This document shows positions 7,990 through 18,811 of a stretch of DNA of 64,000 bases, one piece after another. The notes under the pieces were generated by a model. The model ran no database searches, had not been told where the DNA came from, and saw only the letters and a list, made by a program, of their open reading frames with translations. A program made the translations under genes and the position numbers. This DNA comes from a bacterium. GTDB lineage: Bacteria; Bacillota; Bacilli; Lactobacillales; Streptococcaceae. The number at the start of each line of letters is the position of its first letter. Position 1 is the stretch's first letter. The stretch covers positions 1 to 64,000 of the forward strand of contig CAJNCV010000005.1 in the NCBI GenBank assembly GCA_905221385.1, in the 5' to 3' direction.

Positions 7990-10071
7990 ATGGCACGCGA
8001 ATTTTCACTTGAAAAAACTCGTAATATCGGTATCATGGCTCACGTCGATGCCGGTAAAACAACAACTACTGAGCGTATTCTTTACTACACTGGTAAAATC
8101 CACAAAATCGGTGAAACTCACGAAGGTGCGTCACAAATGGACTGGATGGAGCAAGAGCAAGAACGTGGTATCACTATCACATCTGCTGCGACAACAGCTC
8201 AATGGAACAACCACCGCGTAAACATCATCGACACACCAGGGCACGTGGACTTCACAATCGAAGTACAACGTTCTCTTCGTGTATTGGACGGTGCGGTTAC
8301 CGTTCTTGACTCACAATCAGGTGTTGAGCCTCAAACTGAAACAGTTTGGCGTCAAGCAACTGAGTACGGAGTTCCACGTATCGTATTTGCCAACAAAATG
8401 GACAAAATCGGTGCTGACTTCCTTTACTCAGTAAGCACACTTCACGACCGTCTTCAAGCAAACGCACACCCAATCCAATTGCCAATCGGTGCTGAAGATG
8501 ACTTCCGTGGTATCATCGACTTGATCAAGATGAAAGCTGAAATCTATACCAACGACCTTGGTACAGATATCCTTGAAGAAGATATTCCAGCTGAATACCT
8601 TGAACAAGCACAAGAATATCGTGAAAAATTGGTTGAAGCAGTTGCTGAAACTGATGAAGATTTGATGATGAAATACCTTGAAGGTGAAGAAATCACTAAC
8701 GAAGAATTGAAAGCTGGTATCCGTAAAGCAACTATCAACGTTGAATTCTTCCCAGTATTGTGTGGTTCTGCCTTCAAAAACAAAGGTGTTCAATTGATGC
8801 TTGATGCGGTTATCGACTACCTTCCAAGCCCACTTGACATCCCAGCAATCAAAGGTGTTAACCCAGATACAGATGAAGAAGAAACTCGTCCAGCATCTGA
8901 TGAAGAGCCATTTGCAGCTCTTGCCTTCAAGATCATGACAGACCCATTCGTAGGTCGTTTGACATTCTTCCGTGTTTACTCAGGTGTTCTTCAATCAGGT
9001 TCATACGTATTGAATACTTCTAAAGGTAAACGTGAACGTATCGGACGTATCCTTCAAATGCACGCTAACAGCCGTAAAGAAATCGACACTGTTTACTCAG
9101 GTGATATCGCTGCTGCCGTTGGTTTGAAAGATACGACAACTGGTGACTCATTGACTGATGAAAAAGCTAAAATCATCCTTGAATCAATTGACGTTCCAGA
9201 ACCAGTTATCCAATTGATGGTTGAGCCAAAATCTAAAGCAGACCAAGACAAGATGGGTATTGCTCTTCAAAAATTGGCTGAAGAAGATCCAACATTCCGC
9301 GTTGAAACAAACGTTGAAACTGGTGAAACAGTTATCTCTGGTATGGGTGAGCTTCACCTTGACGTCCTTGTTGACCGTATGCGTCGTGAGTTTAAAGTTG
9401 AAGCGAACGTAGGTGCTCCTCAAGTATCTTACCGTGAAACATTCCGCGCTTCTACTCAAGCACGTGGATTCTTCAAACGTCAGTCTGGTGGTAAAGGTCA
9501 ATTCGGTGATGTATGGATTGAATTTACTCCAAACGAAGAAGGTAAAGGATTCGAATTCGAAAACGCAATCGTCGGTGGTGTGGTTCCTCGTGAATTTATC
9601 CCAGCGGTTGAAAAAGGTCTTGTAGAAGCAATGGCTAACGGTGTTCTTGCAGGTTACCCAATTGTTGACGTTAAAGCTAAACTTTACGATGGTTCATACC
9701 ACGATGTCGACTCATCTGAAACAGCCTTCAAGATTGCTGCATCTCTTGCACTTAAAGAAGCTGCTAAGACTGCACAACCAGCTATCCTTGAACCAATGAT
9801 GCTTGTAACAATCACTGTTCCAGAAGAAAACCTTGGTGATGTTATGGGTCACGTAACTGCTCGTCGTGGACGTGTAGATGGTATGGAAGCACACGGTAAC
9901 AGCCAAATCGTTCGTGCTTACGTTCCACTTGCTGAAATGTTCGGTTATGCAACAGTTCTTCGTTCTGCATCTCAAGGACGTGGTACATTCATGATGGTAT
10001 TTGACCACTATGAAGATGTACCTAAGTCAGTACAAGAAGAAATCATTAAGAAAAACAAAGGTGAAGAATAA
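7990..10071 (+). CDS. fusA: Translation elongation factor G
   Basis: A 693-residue EF-G, the GTPase that drives ribosomal translocation. It shows the G1 P-loop AHVDAGKTT near residue 18, RGITI (switch), DTPGH and NKMD, then domains II-V ending in [13 protein letters not shown]. Full length and free of frame breaks. The ribosome site AGGAGAAAC precedes the ATG. It has its own promoter and a strong terminator. Codon use matches rpsL and rpsG. Confidence 0.99.
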   Translation: MAREFSLEKTRNIGIMAHVDAGKTTTTERILYYTGKIHKIGETHEGASQMDWMEQEQERGITITSAATTAQWNNHRVNIIDTPGHVDFTIEVQRSLRVLDGAVTVLDSQSGVEPQTETVWRQATEYGVPRIVFANKMDKIGADFLYSVSTLHDRLQANAHPIQLPIGAEDDFRGIIDLIKMKAEIYTNDLGTDILEEDIPAEYLEQAQEYREKLVEAVAETDEDLMMKYLEGEEITNEELKAGIRKATINVEFFPVLCGSAFKNKGVQLMLDAVIDYLPSPLDIPAIKGVNPDTDEEETRPASDEEPFAALAFKIMTDPFVGRLTFFRVYSGVLQSGSYVLNTSKGKRERIGRILQMHANSRKEIDTVYSGDIAAAVGLKDTTTGDSLTDEKAKIILESIDVPEPVIQLMVEPKSKADQDKMGIALQKLAEEDPTFRVETNVETGETVISGMGELHLDVLVDRMRREFKVEANVGAPQVSYRETFRASTQARGFFKRQSGGKGQFGDVWIEFTPNEEGKGFEFENAIVGGVVPREFIPAVEKGLVEAMANGVLAGYPIVDVKAKLYDGSYHDVDSSETAFKIAASLALKEAAKTAQPAILEPMMLVTITVPEENLGDVMGHVTARRGRVDGMEAHGNSQIVRAYVPLAEMFGYATVLRSASQGRGTFMMVFDHYEDVPKSVQEEIIKKNKGEE

Positions 10072-10089
10072 TCTGTCTTCGCAATAGAA

Positions 10090-10116
10090 GGAAGTCACTT
10101 AGTGGCTTCCTTTTTT
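10090..10116 (+). terminator. Rho-independent terminator of fusA
   Basis: GGAAGTCAC-TTA-GTGGCTTCC with one G-U pair, followed by TTTTTT. Confidence 0.88.
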
Positions 10117-10308
10117 ATTACCTTTATTGCACGCATATTTGCTGAATATATTATGGAAATTTAGAAATTAAATGAAAATCTTGCCAACTTCCATCCCATG
10201 TACGAAGAAATTAGACTGATTTAATAAATGAAAGCAAGGAAAAGTTCCTTATTTTGATGATATGTTAATAAAAATGATAAAAAAGTTCATAAATACACTT
10301 TTAGATAG

Positions 10309-10323
10309 AAAATTCAGAAAATT
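10309..10323 (+). promoter_or_regulatory. CodY-box candidate upstream of ilvB
   Basis: AAAATTCAGAAAATT matches 13 of 15 positions of the CodY consensus AATTTTCWGAAAATT. It ends 12 bp before the -35 hexamer. A weaker second match (11 of 15) overlaps the core promoter at 10340-10354. CodY represses branched-chain amino-acid synthesis in streptococci, so the context fits. The rest of the 285-bp fusA-ilvB spacer shows no gene, T-box or leader peptide. Confidence 0.6.
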
Positions 10324-10335
10324 GATTCTTTTGTC

Positions 10336-10363
10336 TTGAAAATTTTTGAAAAAATGGTATGAT
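10336..10363 (+). promoter_or_regulatory. Promoter of the ilv operon
   Basis: TTGAAA (10336-10341), a 16-bp spacer and the extended -10 TGG-TATGAT (10355-10363). Confidence 0.65.
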
Positions 10364-10401
10364 AGTAACAAGCTATTTTTAAGAGAAGAGAAAGGGGAAC
10401 A

Positions 10402-12102
10402 ATGGAGAAAATCAGTTTAGACTCTCCTAAGACGGGGTCGGATCTAGTTTTAGAAACCCTCTGTGATTTAGGGATTGATACTATATTTGGTTATCCTGGT
10501 GGGGCTGTCTTGCCTTTATATGATGCGATTTATAATTTCAAAGGCATTCGTCACATTCTAGGTCGCCATGAACAAGGCTGTTTGCATGAAGCTGAAGGTT
10601 ACGCCAAATCAACTGGAAAGTTGGGTGTTGCCGTCGTCACGAGTGGACCGGGAGCAACGAATGCCATTACAGGGATTGCGGATGCCATGAGCGATAGCGT
10701 TCCCCTTTTGGTCTTTACCGGACAAGTCGCTCGAGCAGGAATTGGGAAAGATGCCTTTCAGGAGGCAGATATTGTCGGTATTACCATGCCCATTACCAAA
10801 TATAATTACCAAGTCCGTGAGACAGCGGACATTCCGCGTATCATCACCGAAGCTGTCCATATCGCAACGACAGGTCGTCCAGGGCCAGTTGTGATTGACT
10901 TGCCAAAGGATGTATCTGCCTTAGAGACAGATTTTATCTATTCGCCAGAGGTAAATTTACCAAGCTATCAACCAACGCTTGATCCGAATGACATGCAAAT
11001 CAAGAAAATCTTGAAGCAATTGTCTAAAGCTAAAAAACCTGTTTTGCTAGCTGGTGGTGGGGTTAGTTATGCAGAAGCAGCTGCCGAGCTCAATGAATTT
11101 GCTGAACGTTACCAAATTCCAGTCGTGACCAGTCTTTTAGGGCAAGGTACCATTGCAACGAGTCATCCGCTCTTCCTAGGGATGGGAGGAATGCACGGTT
11201 CTTTCGCAGCCAACATTGCAATGACTGAAGCGGACTTTATGATTAGTATTGGTTGCCGTTTCGATGACCGTTTGACAGGAAATCCTAAGACCTTTGCTAA
11301 AAATGCCAAGGTTGCGCATATTGACATTGACCCAGCCGAGATTGGTAAGATTATCAGTGCAGATATTCCTGTAGTTGGAGATGCTAAGAAAGCCTTGCAG
11401 ATGCTATTGGCAGAACCAACTGTTCATAACAATACTGAAAAGTGGATTGATAAAGTTACCAAGGACAAGAATCGTGTTCGTTCTTATGATAAGAAAGAAC
11501 GTGTGGTTCAACCGCAGGCAGTAATCGAACGCATCGGCGAGTTGACGAATGGAGATGCCATTGTTGTCACAGACGTAGGGCAACATCAAATGTGGACAGC
11601 TCAGTATTATCCTTACCAAAATGAGCGTCAATTAGTCACTTCAGGTGGCTTGGGTACCATGGGATTTGGAGTTCCTGCTGCTATCGGAGCCAAGATTGCC
11701 AATCCAGAAAAAGAAGTAGTTCTTTTTGTCGGTGATGGTGGTTTCCAAATGACCAACCAAGAACTAGCTATCCTAAACATCTACAAGGTGCCGATTAAGG
11801 TTGTCATGTTGAATAACCACTCCCTGGGAATGGTTCGTCAGTGGCAAGAATCCTTCTATGAGGGTAGAACTTCAGAGTCGGTCTTTGACACTCTTCCTGA
11901 CTTCCAGCTGATGGCACAGGCTTACGGCATTAAAAATTATAAATTTGACAATCCAGAGGCGATAGAAAAAGATCTAGAGGCTATTCTGGAGAATGTGCCG
12001 ATGTTTATCGAGGTGGATATTTCTCGTAAGGAACAAGTTTTACCAATGGTACCAGCTGGTAAGAGTAATCATGAGATGTTGGGGGTGAAGTTCCATGCGT
12101 AG
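10402..12102 (+). CDS. ilvB: Acetolactate synthase large subunit
   Basis: A 566-residue thiamine-diphosphate enzyme that condenses pyruvate with pyruvate or 2-oxobutyrate, the first common step of valine, leucine and isoleucine synthesis. The N-terminal TPP domain has FGYPGGAVLPLYDAI and the activating glutamate in RHEQG. The C-terminal TPP/Mg motif is GDGGFQMTNQEL to LNNHSLGMV. AAAGGGG precedes the ATG. The last 8 bp overlap ilvN, giving coupled synthesis of the two subunits. Confidence 0.97.
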   Translation: MEKISLDSPKTGSDLVLETLCDLGIDTIFGYPGGAVLPLYDAIYNFKGIRHILGRHEQGCLHEAEGYAKSTGKLGVAVVTSGPGATNAITGIADAMSDSVPLLVFTGQVARAGIGKDAFQEADIVGITMPITKYNYQVRETADIPRIITEAVHIATTGRPGPVVIDLPKDVSALETDFIYSPEVNLPSYQPTLDPNDMQIKKILKQLSKAKKPVLLAGGGVSYAEAAAELNEFAERYQIPVVTSLLGQGTIATSHPLFLGMGGMHGSFAANIAMTEADFMISIGCRFDDRLTGNPKTFAKNAKVAHIDIDPAEIGKIISADIPVVGDAKKALQMLLAEPTVHNNTEKWIDKVTKDKNRVRSYDKKERVVQPQAVIERIGELTNGDAIVVTDVGQHQMWTAQYYPYQNERQLVTSGGLGTMGFGVPAAIGAKIANPEKEVVLFVGDGGFQMTNQELAILNIYKVPIKVVMLNNHSLGMVRQWQESFYEGRTSESVFDTLPDFQLMAQAYGIKNYKFDNPEAIEKDLEAILENVPMFIEVDISRKEQVLPMVPAGKSNHEMLGVKFHA

Positions 12103-12571
12103 AATGTTAACAGCAAAACTACAAAATCGTTCAGGAGTCCTCAATCGTTTTACAGGTGTCCTTTCACGTCGTCAAGTCAATATTGAGAGTATCTCAGTTG
12201 GTTCGACAGAAGACCCCAATGTATCTCGCATCACCATCATTATTGATGTAGTTTCTCATGATGAAGTCGAGCAAATCATTAAACAACTCAATCGTCAGAT
12301 TGATGTGATTCGCATTCGAGATATCACAGACAAACCGCACTTGGAGCGCGAAGTTATCTTAGTGAAGATTGCGGCACCAGCTGAAAAGCGTGCGGAAATC
12401 TTGGCCATTATCCAACCTTTCCGTGCAACGGTAGTTGATGTGGCGCCAAGCTCAATCACTATTCAGATGACTGGGAATGCTGAAAAGAGTGAAGCTTTAT
12501 TGCGAGTGATTCGACCATATGGTATTAAAAATATCGCTCGTACGGGTGCGACTGGATTTACCCGTGATTAA
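12095..12571 (+). CDS. ilvN: Acetolactate synthase small (regulatory) subunit
   Basis: A 158-residue subunit with an N-terminal ACT domain (LTAKLQNRSGVLNRFTGVLS) that binds valine for feedback inhibition, and a C-terminal IlvH-like domain (EREVILVKIAAP). It overlaps ilvB by 8 bp. The length matches the family. Confidence 0.96.
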   Translation: MRRMLTAKLQNRSGVLNRFTGVLSRRQVNIESISVGSTEDPNVSRITIIIDVVSHDEVEQIIKQLNRQIDVIRIRDITDKPHLEREVILVKIAAPAEKRAEILAIIQPFRATVVDVAPSSITIQMTGNAEKSEALLRVIRPYGIKNIARTGATGFTRD

Positions 12572-12603
12572 AAATCCTACTTAAATTTGTTAAACTAGCC
12601 TAA

Positions 12604-13659
<1,056 letters not shown>

Positions 13660-13682
13660 TTCTTGTAAAGAGAGACAGAAGG

Positions 13683-13710
13683 CGAGTTGGGGGTACCTAA
13701 CTCGTTTTTT
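13683..13710 (+). terminator. Terminator between ilvC and ilvA
   Basis: CGAGTTGGG and CCTAACTCG form a 9-bp stem with one G-U pair, followed by TTTTTT. Only 28 bp then remain before ilvA, too little for a full promoter. ilvA is therefore probably expressed by read-through or partial termination. Confidence 0.75.
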
Positions 13711-13738
13711 ATCTTAAACAGTATTTGAGGAGGAGACA

Positions 13739-14989
13739 ATGCTAGGTGCAAAAGATGTGGTGAAAGCCCACAAAGTTTTAAGTGGTGTAGTAGTCAATAC
13801 ACCGCTAGATTATGATCATTATTTATCAGAGAAATATGGAGCTAAAATCTATTTAAAAAAGGAGAATGCGCAACGAGTTCGTTCTTTTAAAATTCGCGGA
13901 GCCTATTATGCCATCTCTCAACTAACAAAAGAAGAACGTGAGCGTGGGGTAGTCTGTGCCTCTGCGGGGAATCACGCTCAGGGTGTTGCCTATACTTGTA
14001 AGGAGATGAAGATTCCTGCAACAATCTTTATGCCCATCACTACACCACAACAAAAAATTGGGCAGGTTCGCTTTTTTGGTGGAGATTTCGTGACAATCAA
14101 GTTGGTCGGAGATACTTTTGACGCTTCGGCTAAGGCTGCCCAAGAATTCACCGTTTCAGAAAATAGAACCTTTATCGATCCTTTTGATGATGCGCATGTA
14201 CAGGCTGGTCAAGGAACTGTGGCTTACGAAATTCTCGAAGAAGCCCGTAAAGAGTCTATTGATTTTGATACAGTACTTGTACCAGTAGGTGGTGGCGGAT
14301 TGATTGCCGGTGTTTCTACTTATATTAAGGAAACCAACCCGACTATTGAAGTGATCGGGGTAGAAGCTAATGGTGCCCGTTCGATGAAGGCAGCCTTTGA
14401 AGCTGGAGGACCAGTTAAACTCAAAGAAATTGATAAGTTTGCTGATGGGATAGCTGTACAGAAGGTTGGACAATTAACCTATGAAGCGACTCGTCAGAAT
14501 GTTGAAACGCTGATTGGGGTAGACGAGGGATTGATTTCTGAAACCTTGATTGATCTTTATTCCAAGCAAGGAATTGTAGCAGAACCAGCAGGAGCTGCTA
14601 GCGTTGCAGCCTTGGAAGTTTTATCAGACTATATCAAAGGTAAGACGATTTGTTGTATCATCTCTGGAGGGAACAACGATATCAACCGTATGCCGGAGAT
14701 GGAAGAACGCGCCTTGATTTACGATGGAATCAAGCATTACTTTGTTGTGAACTTCCCACAGCGTCCAGGAGCTCTACGGGAATTTGTAAATGACATTTTG
14801 GGACCCAATGATGACATCACTCGTTTTGAATATATCAAACGAGCAAGCAAGGGGACAGGTCCAGTATTGATTGGGATTGCTCTTGCAGATAAACATGATT
14901 ATGCTGGTTTGATTCATCGAATGGAAAAGTTTGACCCATCTTATATCAATCTGAACGGAAATGAAACCTTGTATAATATGCTAGTCTAA
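13739..14989 (+). CDS. ilvA: Threonine ammonia-lyase (threonine dehydratase)
   Basis: A 416-residue pyridoxal-phosphate enzyme converting threonine to 2-oxobutyrate, the entry step to isoleucine. The PLP lysine is K51 in RSFKIRGAYYA, and the phosphate-binding glycine loop GGGGL is at 184-188. The C-terminal region (HYFVVNFPQRPGALREFV) is a single ACT-like regulatory domain, the shorter Bacillus-type architecture. GGAGGAGACA precedes the ATG. Confidence 0.96.
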   Translation: MLGAKDVVKAHKVLSGVVVNTPLDYDHYLSEKYGAKIYLKKENAQRVRSFKIRGAYYAISQLTKEERERGVVCASAGNHAQGVAYTCKEMKIPATIFMPITTPQQKIGQVRFFGGDFVTIKLVGDTFDASAKAAQEFTVSENRTFIDPFDDAHVQAGQGTVAYEILEEARKESIDFDTVLVPVGGGGLIAGVSTYIKETNPTIEVIGVEANGARSMKAAFEAGGPVKLKEIDKFADGIAVQKVGQLTYEATRQNVETLIGVDEGLISETLIDLYSKQGIVAEPAGAASVAALEVLSDYIKGKTICCIISGGNNDINRMPEMEERALIYDGIKHYFVVNFPQRPGALREFVNDILGPNDDITRFEYIKRASKGTGPVLIGIALADKHDYAGLIHRMEKFDPSYINLNGNETLYNMLV

Positions 14990-15011
14990 AATAAATTTGC
15001 TATCATATTAT

Positions 15012-15040
15012 TTGCATAATAAATATGATGGTGCTATAAT
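15012..15040 (+). promoter_or_regulatory. Promoter of the SPFH protein gene
   Basis: TTGCAT (15012-15017), a 17-bp spacer and the extended -10 TGC-TATAAT (15032-15040), 26 bp before the start codon. Confidence 0.75.
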
Positions 15041-15066
15041 GAGGGTGACGAAAGGGGGAGATTCCC

Positions 15067-15963
15067 ATGGTTTTACATGTTTTACTTGTTCTCTTTATTC
15101 TAGTGCTGATTGCATCAGCGATTATTATCAGCTCTGTGTATGTTGTAAGGCAGCAATCTGTCGCCATTATTGAGCGCTTTGGTAAATACCAAAAGTTGAG
15201 TAACAGTGGAATTCATATGCGAGCGCCTTTTGGGATTGATAGAATTGCAGCCAGAGTGCAGTTGCGCCTATTGCAAAGTGAGATTGTCGTGGAAACAAAA
15301 ACGCAGGATAACGTCTTTGTAACCATGAATGTGGCGACTCAGTATCGAGTGAATGAGAATAATGTCACAGATGCTTACTATAAACTAATGAGACCAGAAG
15401 CTCAAATCAAATCCTATATTGAAGATGCCTTGCGTTCGTCCGTGCCAAAATTGACCTTGGATGAACTATTTGAGAAAAAAGATGAAATCGCATTAGAAGT
15501 TCAAAAACAAGTAGCAGAAGAAATGTCTACATATGGTTACATCATTGTAAAAACACTGATTACGAAGGTTGAGCCTGATGCTGAAGTTAAACAATCAATG
15601 AATGAAATCAATGCTGCCCAACGTAAGAGAGTCGCTGCGCAAGAACTTGCAGAAGCAGATAAGATTAAGATTGTGACAGCAGCAGAAGCAGAGGCAGAAA
15701 AAGATCGCCTACACGGGGTGGGGATTGCAGAACAGCGTAAGGCTATTGTTGACGGACTTGCTGATTCTATTCAAGAATTAAAAGGAGCCAATGTTGAACT
15801 CACAGAAGCCCAGATTATGTCTATTCTATTAACAAATCAGTATTTAGATACCTTGAATAATTTCGCAGACAATAAGGGCAATAACACCATCTTCCTACCA
15901 GCAAATCCTGATGGAGTTGAAGATATACGAACAAGCATATTGTCAGCTTTAAAAGCTAAGTAA
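15067..15963 (+). CDS. SPFH/band-7 membrane protein (stomatin/QmcA-like)
   Basis: A 298-residue protein with one N-terminal transmembrane helix (LLVLFILVLIASAIIISSVY). The following SPFH domain includes QQSVAIIERFGKY and TQDNVFVTMNVATQYRV. An alanine/glutamate-rich coiled-coil stretch (AAQRKRVAAQELAEADKIK) precedes the tail. Such proteins form oligomeric scaffolds in membrane microdomains and often bind FtsH-like proteases. It is monocistronic, with AAGGGGGAGA before the ATG. The exact role in streptococci is not established. Confidence 0.88.
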   Translation: MVLHVLLVLFILVLIASAIIISSVYVVRQQSVAIIERFGKYQKLSNSGIHMRAPFGIDRIAARVQLRLLQSEIVVETKTQDNVFVTMNVATQYRVNENNVTDAYYKLMRPEAQIKSYIEDALRSSVPKLTLDELFEKKDEIALEVQKQVAEEMSTYGYIIVKTLITKVEPDAEVKQSMNEINAAQRKRVAAQELAEADKIKIVTAAEAEAEKDRLHGVGIAEQRKAIVDGLADSIQELKGANVELTEAQIMSILLTNQYLDTLNNFADNKGNNTIFLPANPDGVEDIRTSILSALKAK

Positions 15964-16064
15964 TAACAATTCATTATTTGTTTTCAATAAGTAGATGTTT
16001 TTTAATGGATAGTCCTCAAAATGGCTATATTTCAACATCGTAAAGAATGAAATAGGAGAAGAAC

Positions 16065-16280
16065 ATGGCTAAATCAAACTTTGAAAAAGTAGAATCAGTT
16101 GTTGGCTGGGTTCGTGATAAGAAAATCACAGGTTACCGTATCTCTAAGGAAACAAATGCGCGTGAAATGTCAATCATCGCTCTAGCGCAGGGTCGTGCAA
16201 AGGTAAAAAATATTTCATTTGAAACAGCTCTAGGCTTGATTGATTTTTATGACAAGAATCATGAAAAATTTGAAGATTAA
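16065..16280 (+). CDS. Small conserved protein with possible helix-turn-helix
   Basis: A 71-residue protein (MAKSNFEKVESVVGWVRDKK), mostly helical. The segment ITGYRISKETNAREMSIIAL resembles a helix-turn-helix of the type that recognises DNA, but I cannot assign a family. TAGGAGAAGAAC precedes the ATG, and a terminator follows 12 bp after the stop, so it is a self-contained gene. Function unknown. Confidence 0.75.
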   Translation: MAKSNFEKVESVVGWVRDKKITGYRISKETNAREMSIIALAQGRAKVKNISFETALGLIDFYDKNHEKFED

Positions 16281-16291
16281 ACTAGGCTTAC

Positions 16292-16325
16292 AGGCAGATT
16301 CTTAAAATGGGTCTGCCTTTTGTTT
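16292..16325 (+). terminator. Terminator after the 71-residue protein gene
   Basis: AGGCAGA (16292-16298) pairs with TCTGCCT (16312-16318), extended by two G-U pairs, followed by TTTTGTTTT. Confidence 0.7.
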
Positions 16326-16339
16326 TGCAAACAGTTAGC

Positions 16340-16363
16340 AAAAAGACTGCATAAAATATGCAG
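16340..16363 (-). terminator. Terminator of the amino-acid ABC operon (minus strand)
   Basis: CTGCATA-AAA-TATGCAG hairpin. On the minus strand it is followed by TCTTTTT. It faces the terminator of the convergent gene. Confidence 0.75.
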
Positions 16364-16373
16364 CCTTTGTTTG

Positions 16374-17114
16374 TTAGTTGAGATAGCGTTGAAGAAATTC
16401 TCGTGTCCGTTCCTCTTTAGGGTTCGTAAAGAGGTCTTCTGGTTTGCCCTCTTCTGCAATGACGCCCTTATCCATAAAGATGACACGGTGAGAGACATCG
16501 CGAGCGAATTCCATTTCGTGGGTTACGACGATCATGGTCAAGCCTTCTTGAGCCAAATCCTGCATAATTTTGAGGACTTCTCCGACCATTTCTGGGTCCA
16601 GAGCAGATGTAGGTTCGTCAAAGAGAATGGCGTCAGGATTCATGGAGAGTGCACGAGCGATAGCTACACGTTGCTTTTGTCCACCTGAAAGTTGTTTAGG
16701 CTTGGCTTGCCAGTAACGTTCTCCCATACCAACTTTTTCGAGATTCTCTTTGGCAATTTTTTCAGCTTCAGAGTGGTCTCGTTTGAGTACAGTAGTTTGG
16801 GCAACGATAGTATTTTCAAGGACATTCAGATTTTCAAAGAGATTGAAAGATTGGAAAACCATACCGAGCTTTTCACGATAATGGGTGAGGTTATAGCCTT
16901 TTTCCAGAACATTTTCTCCGCGATAGAGAATCTCTCCTCCTGTAGGTGTTTCGAGTAAATTGATTGAACGAAGGAAGGTTGATTTTCCGCTTCCCGAGCT
17001 TCCGATGATGGAAATAACCTCTCCTTTATGGACGGTGAGAGAAATGTCTTTTAGCACTTCGTTTTGCCCATAGGATTTTTTTAGGTGTTTGATTTCAAGG
17101 ATTGGTTGTGTCAT
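16374..17114 (-). CDS. glnQ: Polar amino-acid ABC transporter ATP-binding protein
   Basis: A 246-residue ATPase of the GlnQ/HisP family. Walker A is GSSGSGKST, the Q-loop is in [10 protein letters not shown], the signature is [15 protein letters not shown], Walker B is [14 protein letters not shown], and the H-loop is in VTHEMEF. All motifs are intact. It overlaps the upstream substrate-binding/permease gene by 4 bp, so the two form one transporter for a polar amino acid, probably glutamine or a relative. The substrate is inferred from family only. Confidence 0.93.
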   Translation of the reverse strand: MTQPILEIKHLKKSYGQNEVLKDISLTVHKGEVISIIGSSGSGKSTFLRSINLLETPTGGEILYRGENVLEKGYNLTHYREKLGMVFQSFNLFENLNVLENTIVAQTTVLKRDHSEAEKIAKENLEKVGMGERYWQAKPKQLSGGQKQRVAIARALSMNPDAILFDEPTSALDPEMVGEVLKIMQDLAQEGLTMIVVTHEMEFARDVSHRVIFMDKGVIAEEGKPEDLFTNPKEERTREFLQRYLN

Positions 17115-18679
17115 TTTTTCAAATCCCCCGTTTGCATTTGGTTAGCACCTGTAGTGTAAGTGTCCATGTCCATATAGCGTTCGATAAAACGTAGGATACG
17201 GGTCACAGTGAAGGTGAGGACAAAGTAAATCACTGCAATGATGGTAAAGGTCTGGAAGTATTGATAGGTTTGCGTCGCTACAGTATTTCCTGAGAAATAA
17301 AGCTCGACAACTGAAATAACGTTCAATACAGAGGTATCTTTGATATTGATGACAAACTCATTACCAGTAGCAGGTAGAATATTACGGACAACCTGAGGAA
17401 GGACAATCTTACGCATGGTTTGATTGTGGGTCATACCAAGAGCGGTTGCAGCTTCGAACTGTCCCTTGTCGACTGCTAGAATACCACCACGAACGATTTC
17501 TGTCATGTAGGCGCCTGTGTTGATTGAGACGATAAAGATAGCAGCCAGTGTCCGGTCGAGATTGATACCGAAAGCTTGAGCAGTTCCATAGTAGATAACC
17601 ATGGATTGAACAATCATCGGTGTACCACGGAAGATTTCAATATAGACATTGAGGATCCAACCGACTAGTTTTTGTAGGCTGTAAATGGCTTTGTTTTCCG
17701 AGAGAGGAGCAGTACGGAAGACACCAATGGCAAGACCGATAATGAGACCTACGATAGTTCCGATAATGGAGATTAAGAGTGTGATACCAGCACCACGCAC
17801 GAGCTGTTGCCAGTTTTCAGAAAGAATTTTAGCAACTTGGCTGAAGAAATTACTGCTACTTTCTTCAGTTGTTGTGGCTTCGGCAGGTTGCTCCTGAATC
17901 ATACGATCCATGAGGGCTACTTGCTCATCCTTAGAGATGGTTTCAATACTCGCATTGATTTGGCTGATACGACTGTCATCTTTACGAAGTCCAATGGCGA
18001 TAGCTGTATCTTCTTCGCCAGTTTTGAAACCTGGTTGAGGTTGGATCATTTTGAACTTAGCGTTAGCAGACTCAGCGGTCATTGCTTCAGGTCGTTCAGA
18101 AACATAGGCATCAATAACACCGGCCTCCAGAGCTTGACGCATTTGGGCAAAGTCTCCCATAGCGGTTTCTTTTTTGGCACCTGGAATTTGGGAAATCAGG
18201 TCATAAAGGTAAACACCTTGTTGAGACGTGATTTTTGATCCGCTAAAGTCTTCCAAAGAGTTAGCATTTGCATAGGTAGAGTCCTTTTTTACCAAAAGAA
18301 CTGGTTCGCTAGTATAGTAGCTGCTTGAAAAAGCAATCTCTTGTTTGCGTTCAGCGGTTGGGCTCATACCGGCAATGATCATATCAATTTTGCCAGAAGT
18401 AAGGGCTGGAACAAGTCCTTCCCATTTGGTTTTCACAACCAAAGGTTTCTTACCAAGGTCTTTGGCAATTTTTTTAGCGATTTGAACATCATAGCCGTTA
18501 GCATATTGGTTGGTACCGTCGATTTTGACAGCGCCGTTACTATCGTCGTCTTGGGTCCAGTTGAAGGGAGCGTAAGCTGCCTCCATCCCGATGCGTAAAT
18601 ATTCGTCGGCTTGGACTTGGCTAACTAGTCCTAAGGTAAGGGCTAGGCTAGCAAGAATAGATAAGCATAATTTTTTCAT
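17111..18679 (-). CDS. Fused amino-acid-binding protein and permease (GlnPH-type)
   Basis: A 522-residue fusion. Residues 1-24 are a cleavable signal peptide ([19 protein letters not shown]) with no lipobox cysteine. About residues 25-270 form an extracellular SBP_bac_3 binding domain ([35 protein letters not shown]). About residues 285-510 form a HisM-type permease with the EAA-like loop [20 protein letters not shown]. The ATG at 18679 is preferred over the longer frame from 18745 because AGGAGAAAAC precedes it and the signal peptide starts there. The binding domain is tethered to the transporter, as in lactococcal GlnP. Confidence 0.92.
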   Translation of the reverse strand: MKKLCLSILASLALTLGLVSQVQADEYLRIGMEAAYAPFNWTQDDDSNGAVKIDGTNQYANGYDVQIAKKIAKDLGKKPLVVKTKWEGLVPALTSGKIDMIIAGMSPTAERKQEIAFSSSYYTSEPVLLVKKDSTYANANSLEDFSGSKITSQQGVYLYDLISQIPGAKKETAMGDFAQMRQALEAGVIDAYVSERPEAMTAESANAKFKMIQPQPGFKTGEEDTAIAIGLRKDDSRISQINASIETISKDEQVALMDRMIQEQPAEATTTEESSSNFFSQVAKILSENWQQLVRGAGITLLISIIGTIVGLIIGLAIGVFRTAPLSENKAIYSLQKLVGWILNVYIEIFRGTPMIVQSMVIYYGTAQAFGINLDRTLAAIFIVSINTGAYMTEIVRGGILAVDKGQFEAATALGMTHNQTMRKIVLPQVVRNILPATGNEFVINIKDTSVLNVISVVELYFSGNTVATQTYQYFQTFTIIAVIYFVLTFTVTRILRFIERYMDMDTYTTGANQMQTGDLKK

Positions 18680-18716
18680 GTTTTCTCCTATTTCTAGTCT
18701 AAAAATGACTCTCTCT

Positions 18717-18745
18717 ATTGTATCTAAAAATAGTGAGATTTTCAA
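18717..18745 (-). promoter_or_regulatory. Promoter of the amino-acid ABC operon
   Basis: On the minus strand, TTGAAA (18740-18745) and TACAAT (18717-18722) are spaced by 17 bp. Confidence 0.75.
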
Positions 18746-18767
18746 TACAAGTAAGCCTTTACTTGTA
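18746..18767. promoter_or_regulatory. Perfect 9-bp dyad between divergent promoters
   Basis: TACAAGTAA-GCCT-TTACTTGTA lies directly against the -35 of the amino-acid ABC promoter on one side and just upstream of the -10 of the DUF2207 gene on the other. The position suits one regulator controlling both genes. The regulator is unknown. Confidence 0.55.
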
Positions 18768-18772
18768 AAAAA

Positions 18773-18781
18773 TGATATAAT
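18773..18781 (+). promoter_or_regulatory. Extended -10 promoter of the DUF2207 gene
   Basis: TGA-TATAAT, 30 bp before the GTG start. The -35 position is occupied by the dyad at 18746-18767 rather than a consensus hexamer. Confidence 0.6.
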
Positions 18782-18811
18782 GATAGCAAAGATAAAAAGG
18801 GGGATTGTGTT

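Noticed and set aside
10117..10401. T-box or leader-peptide attenuator before ilvB
   Set aside because: No T-box core, specifier stem, terminator/antiterminator pair or short branched-chain-rich ORF is visible.
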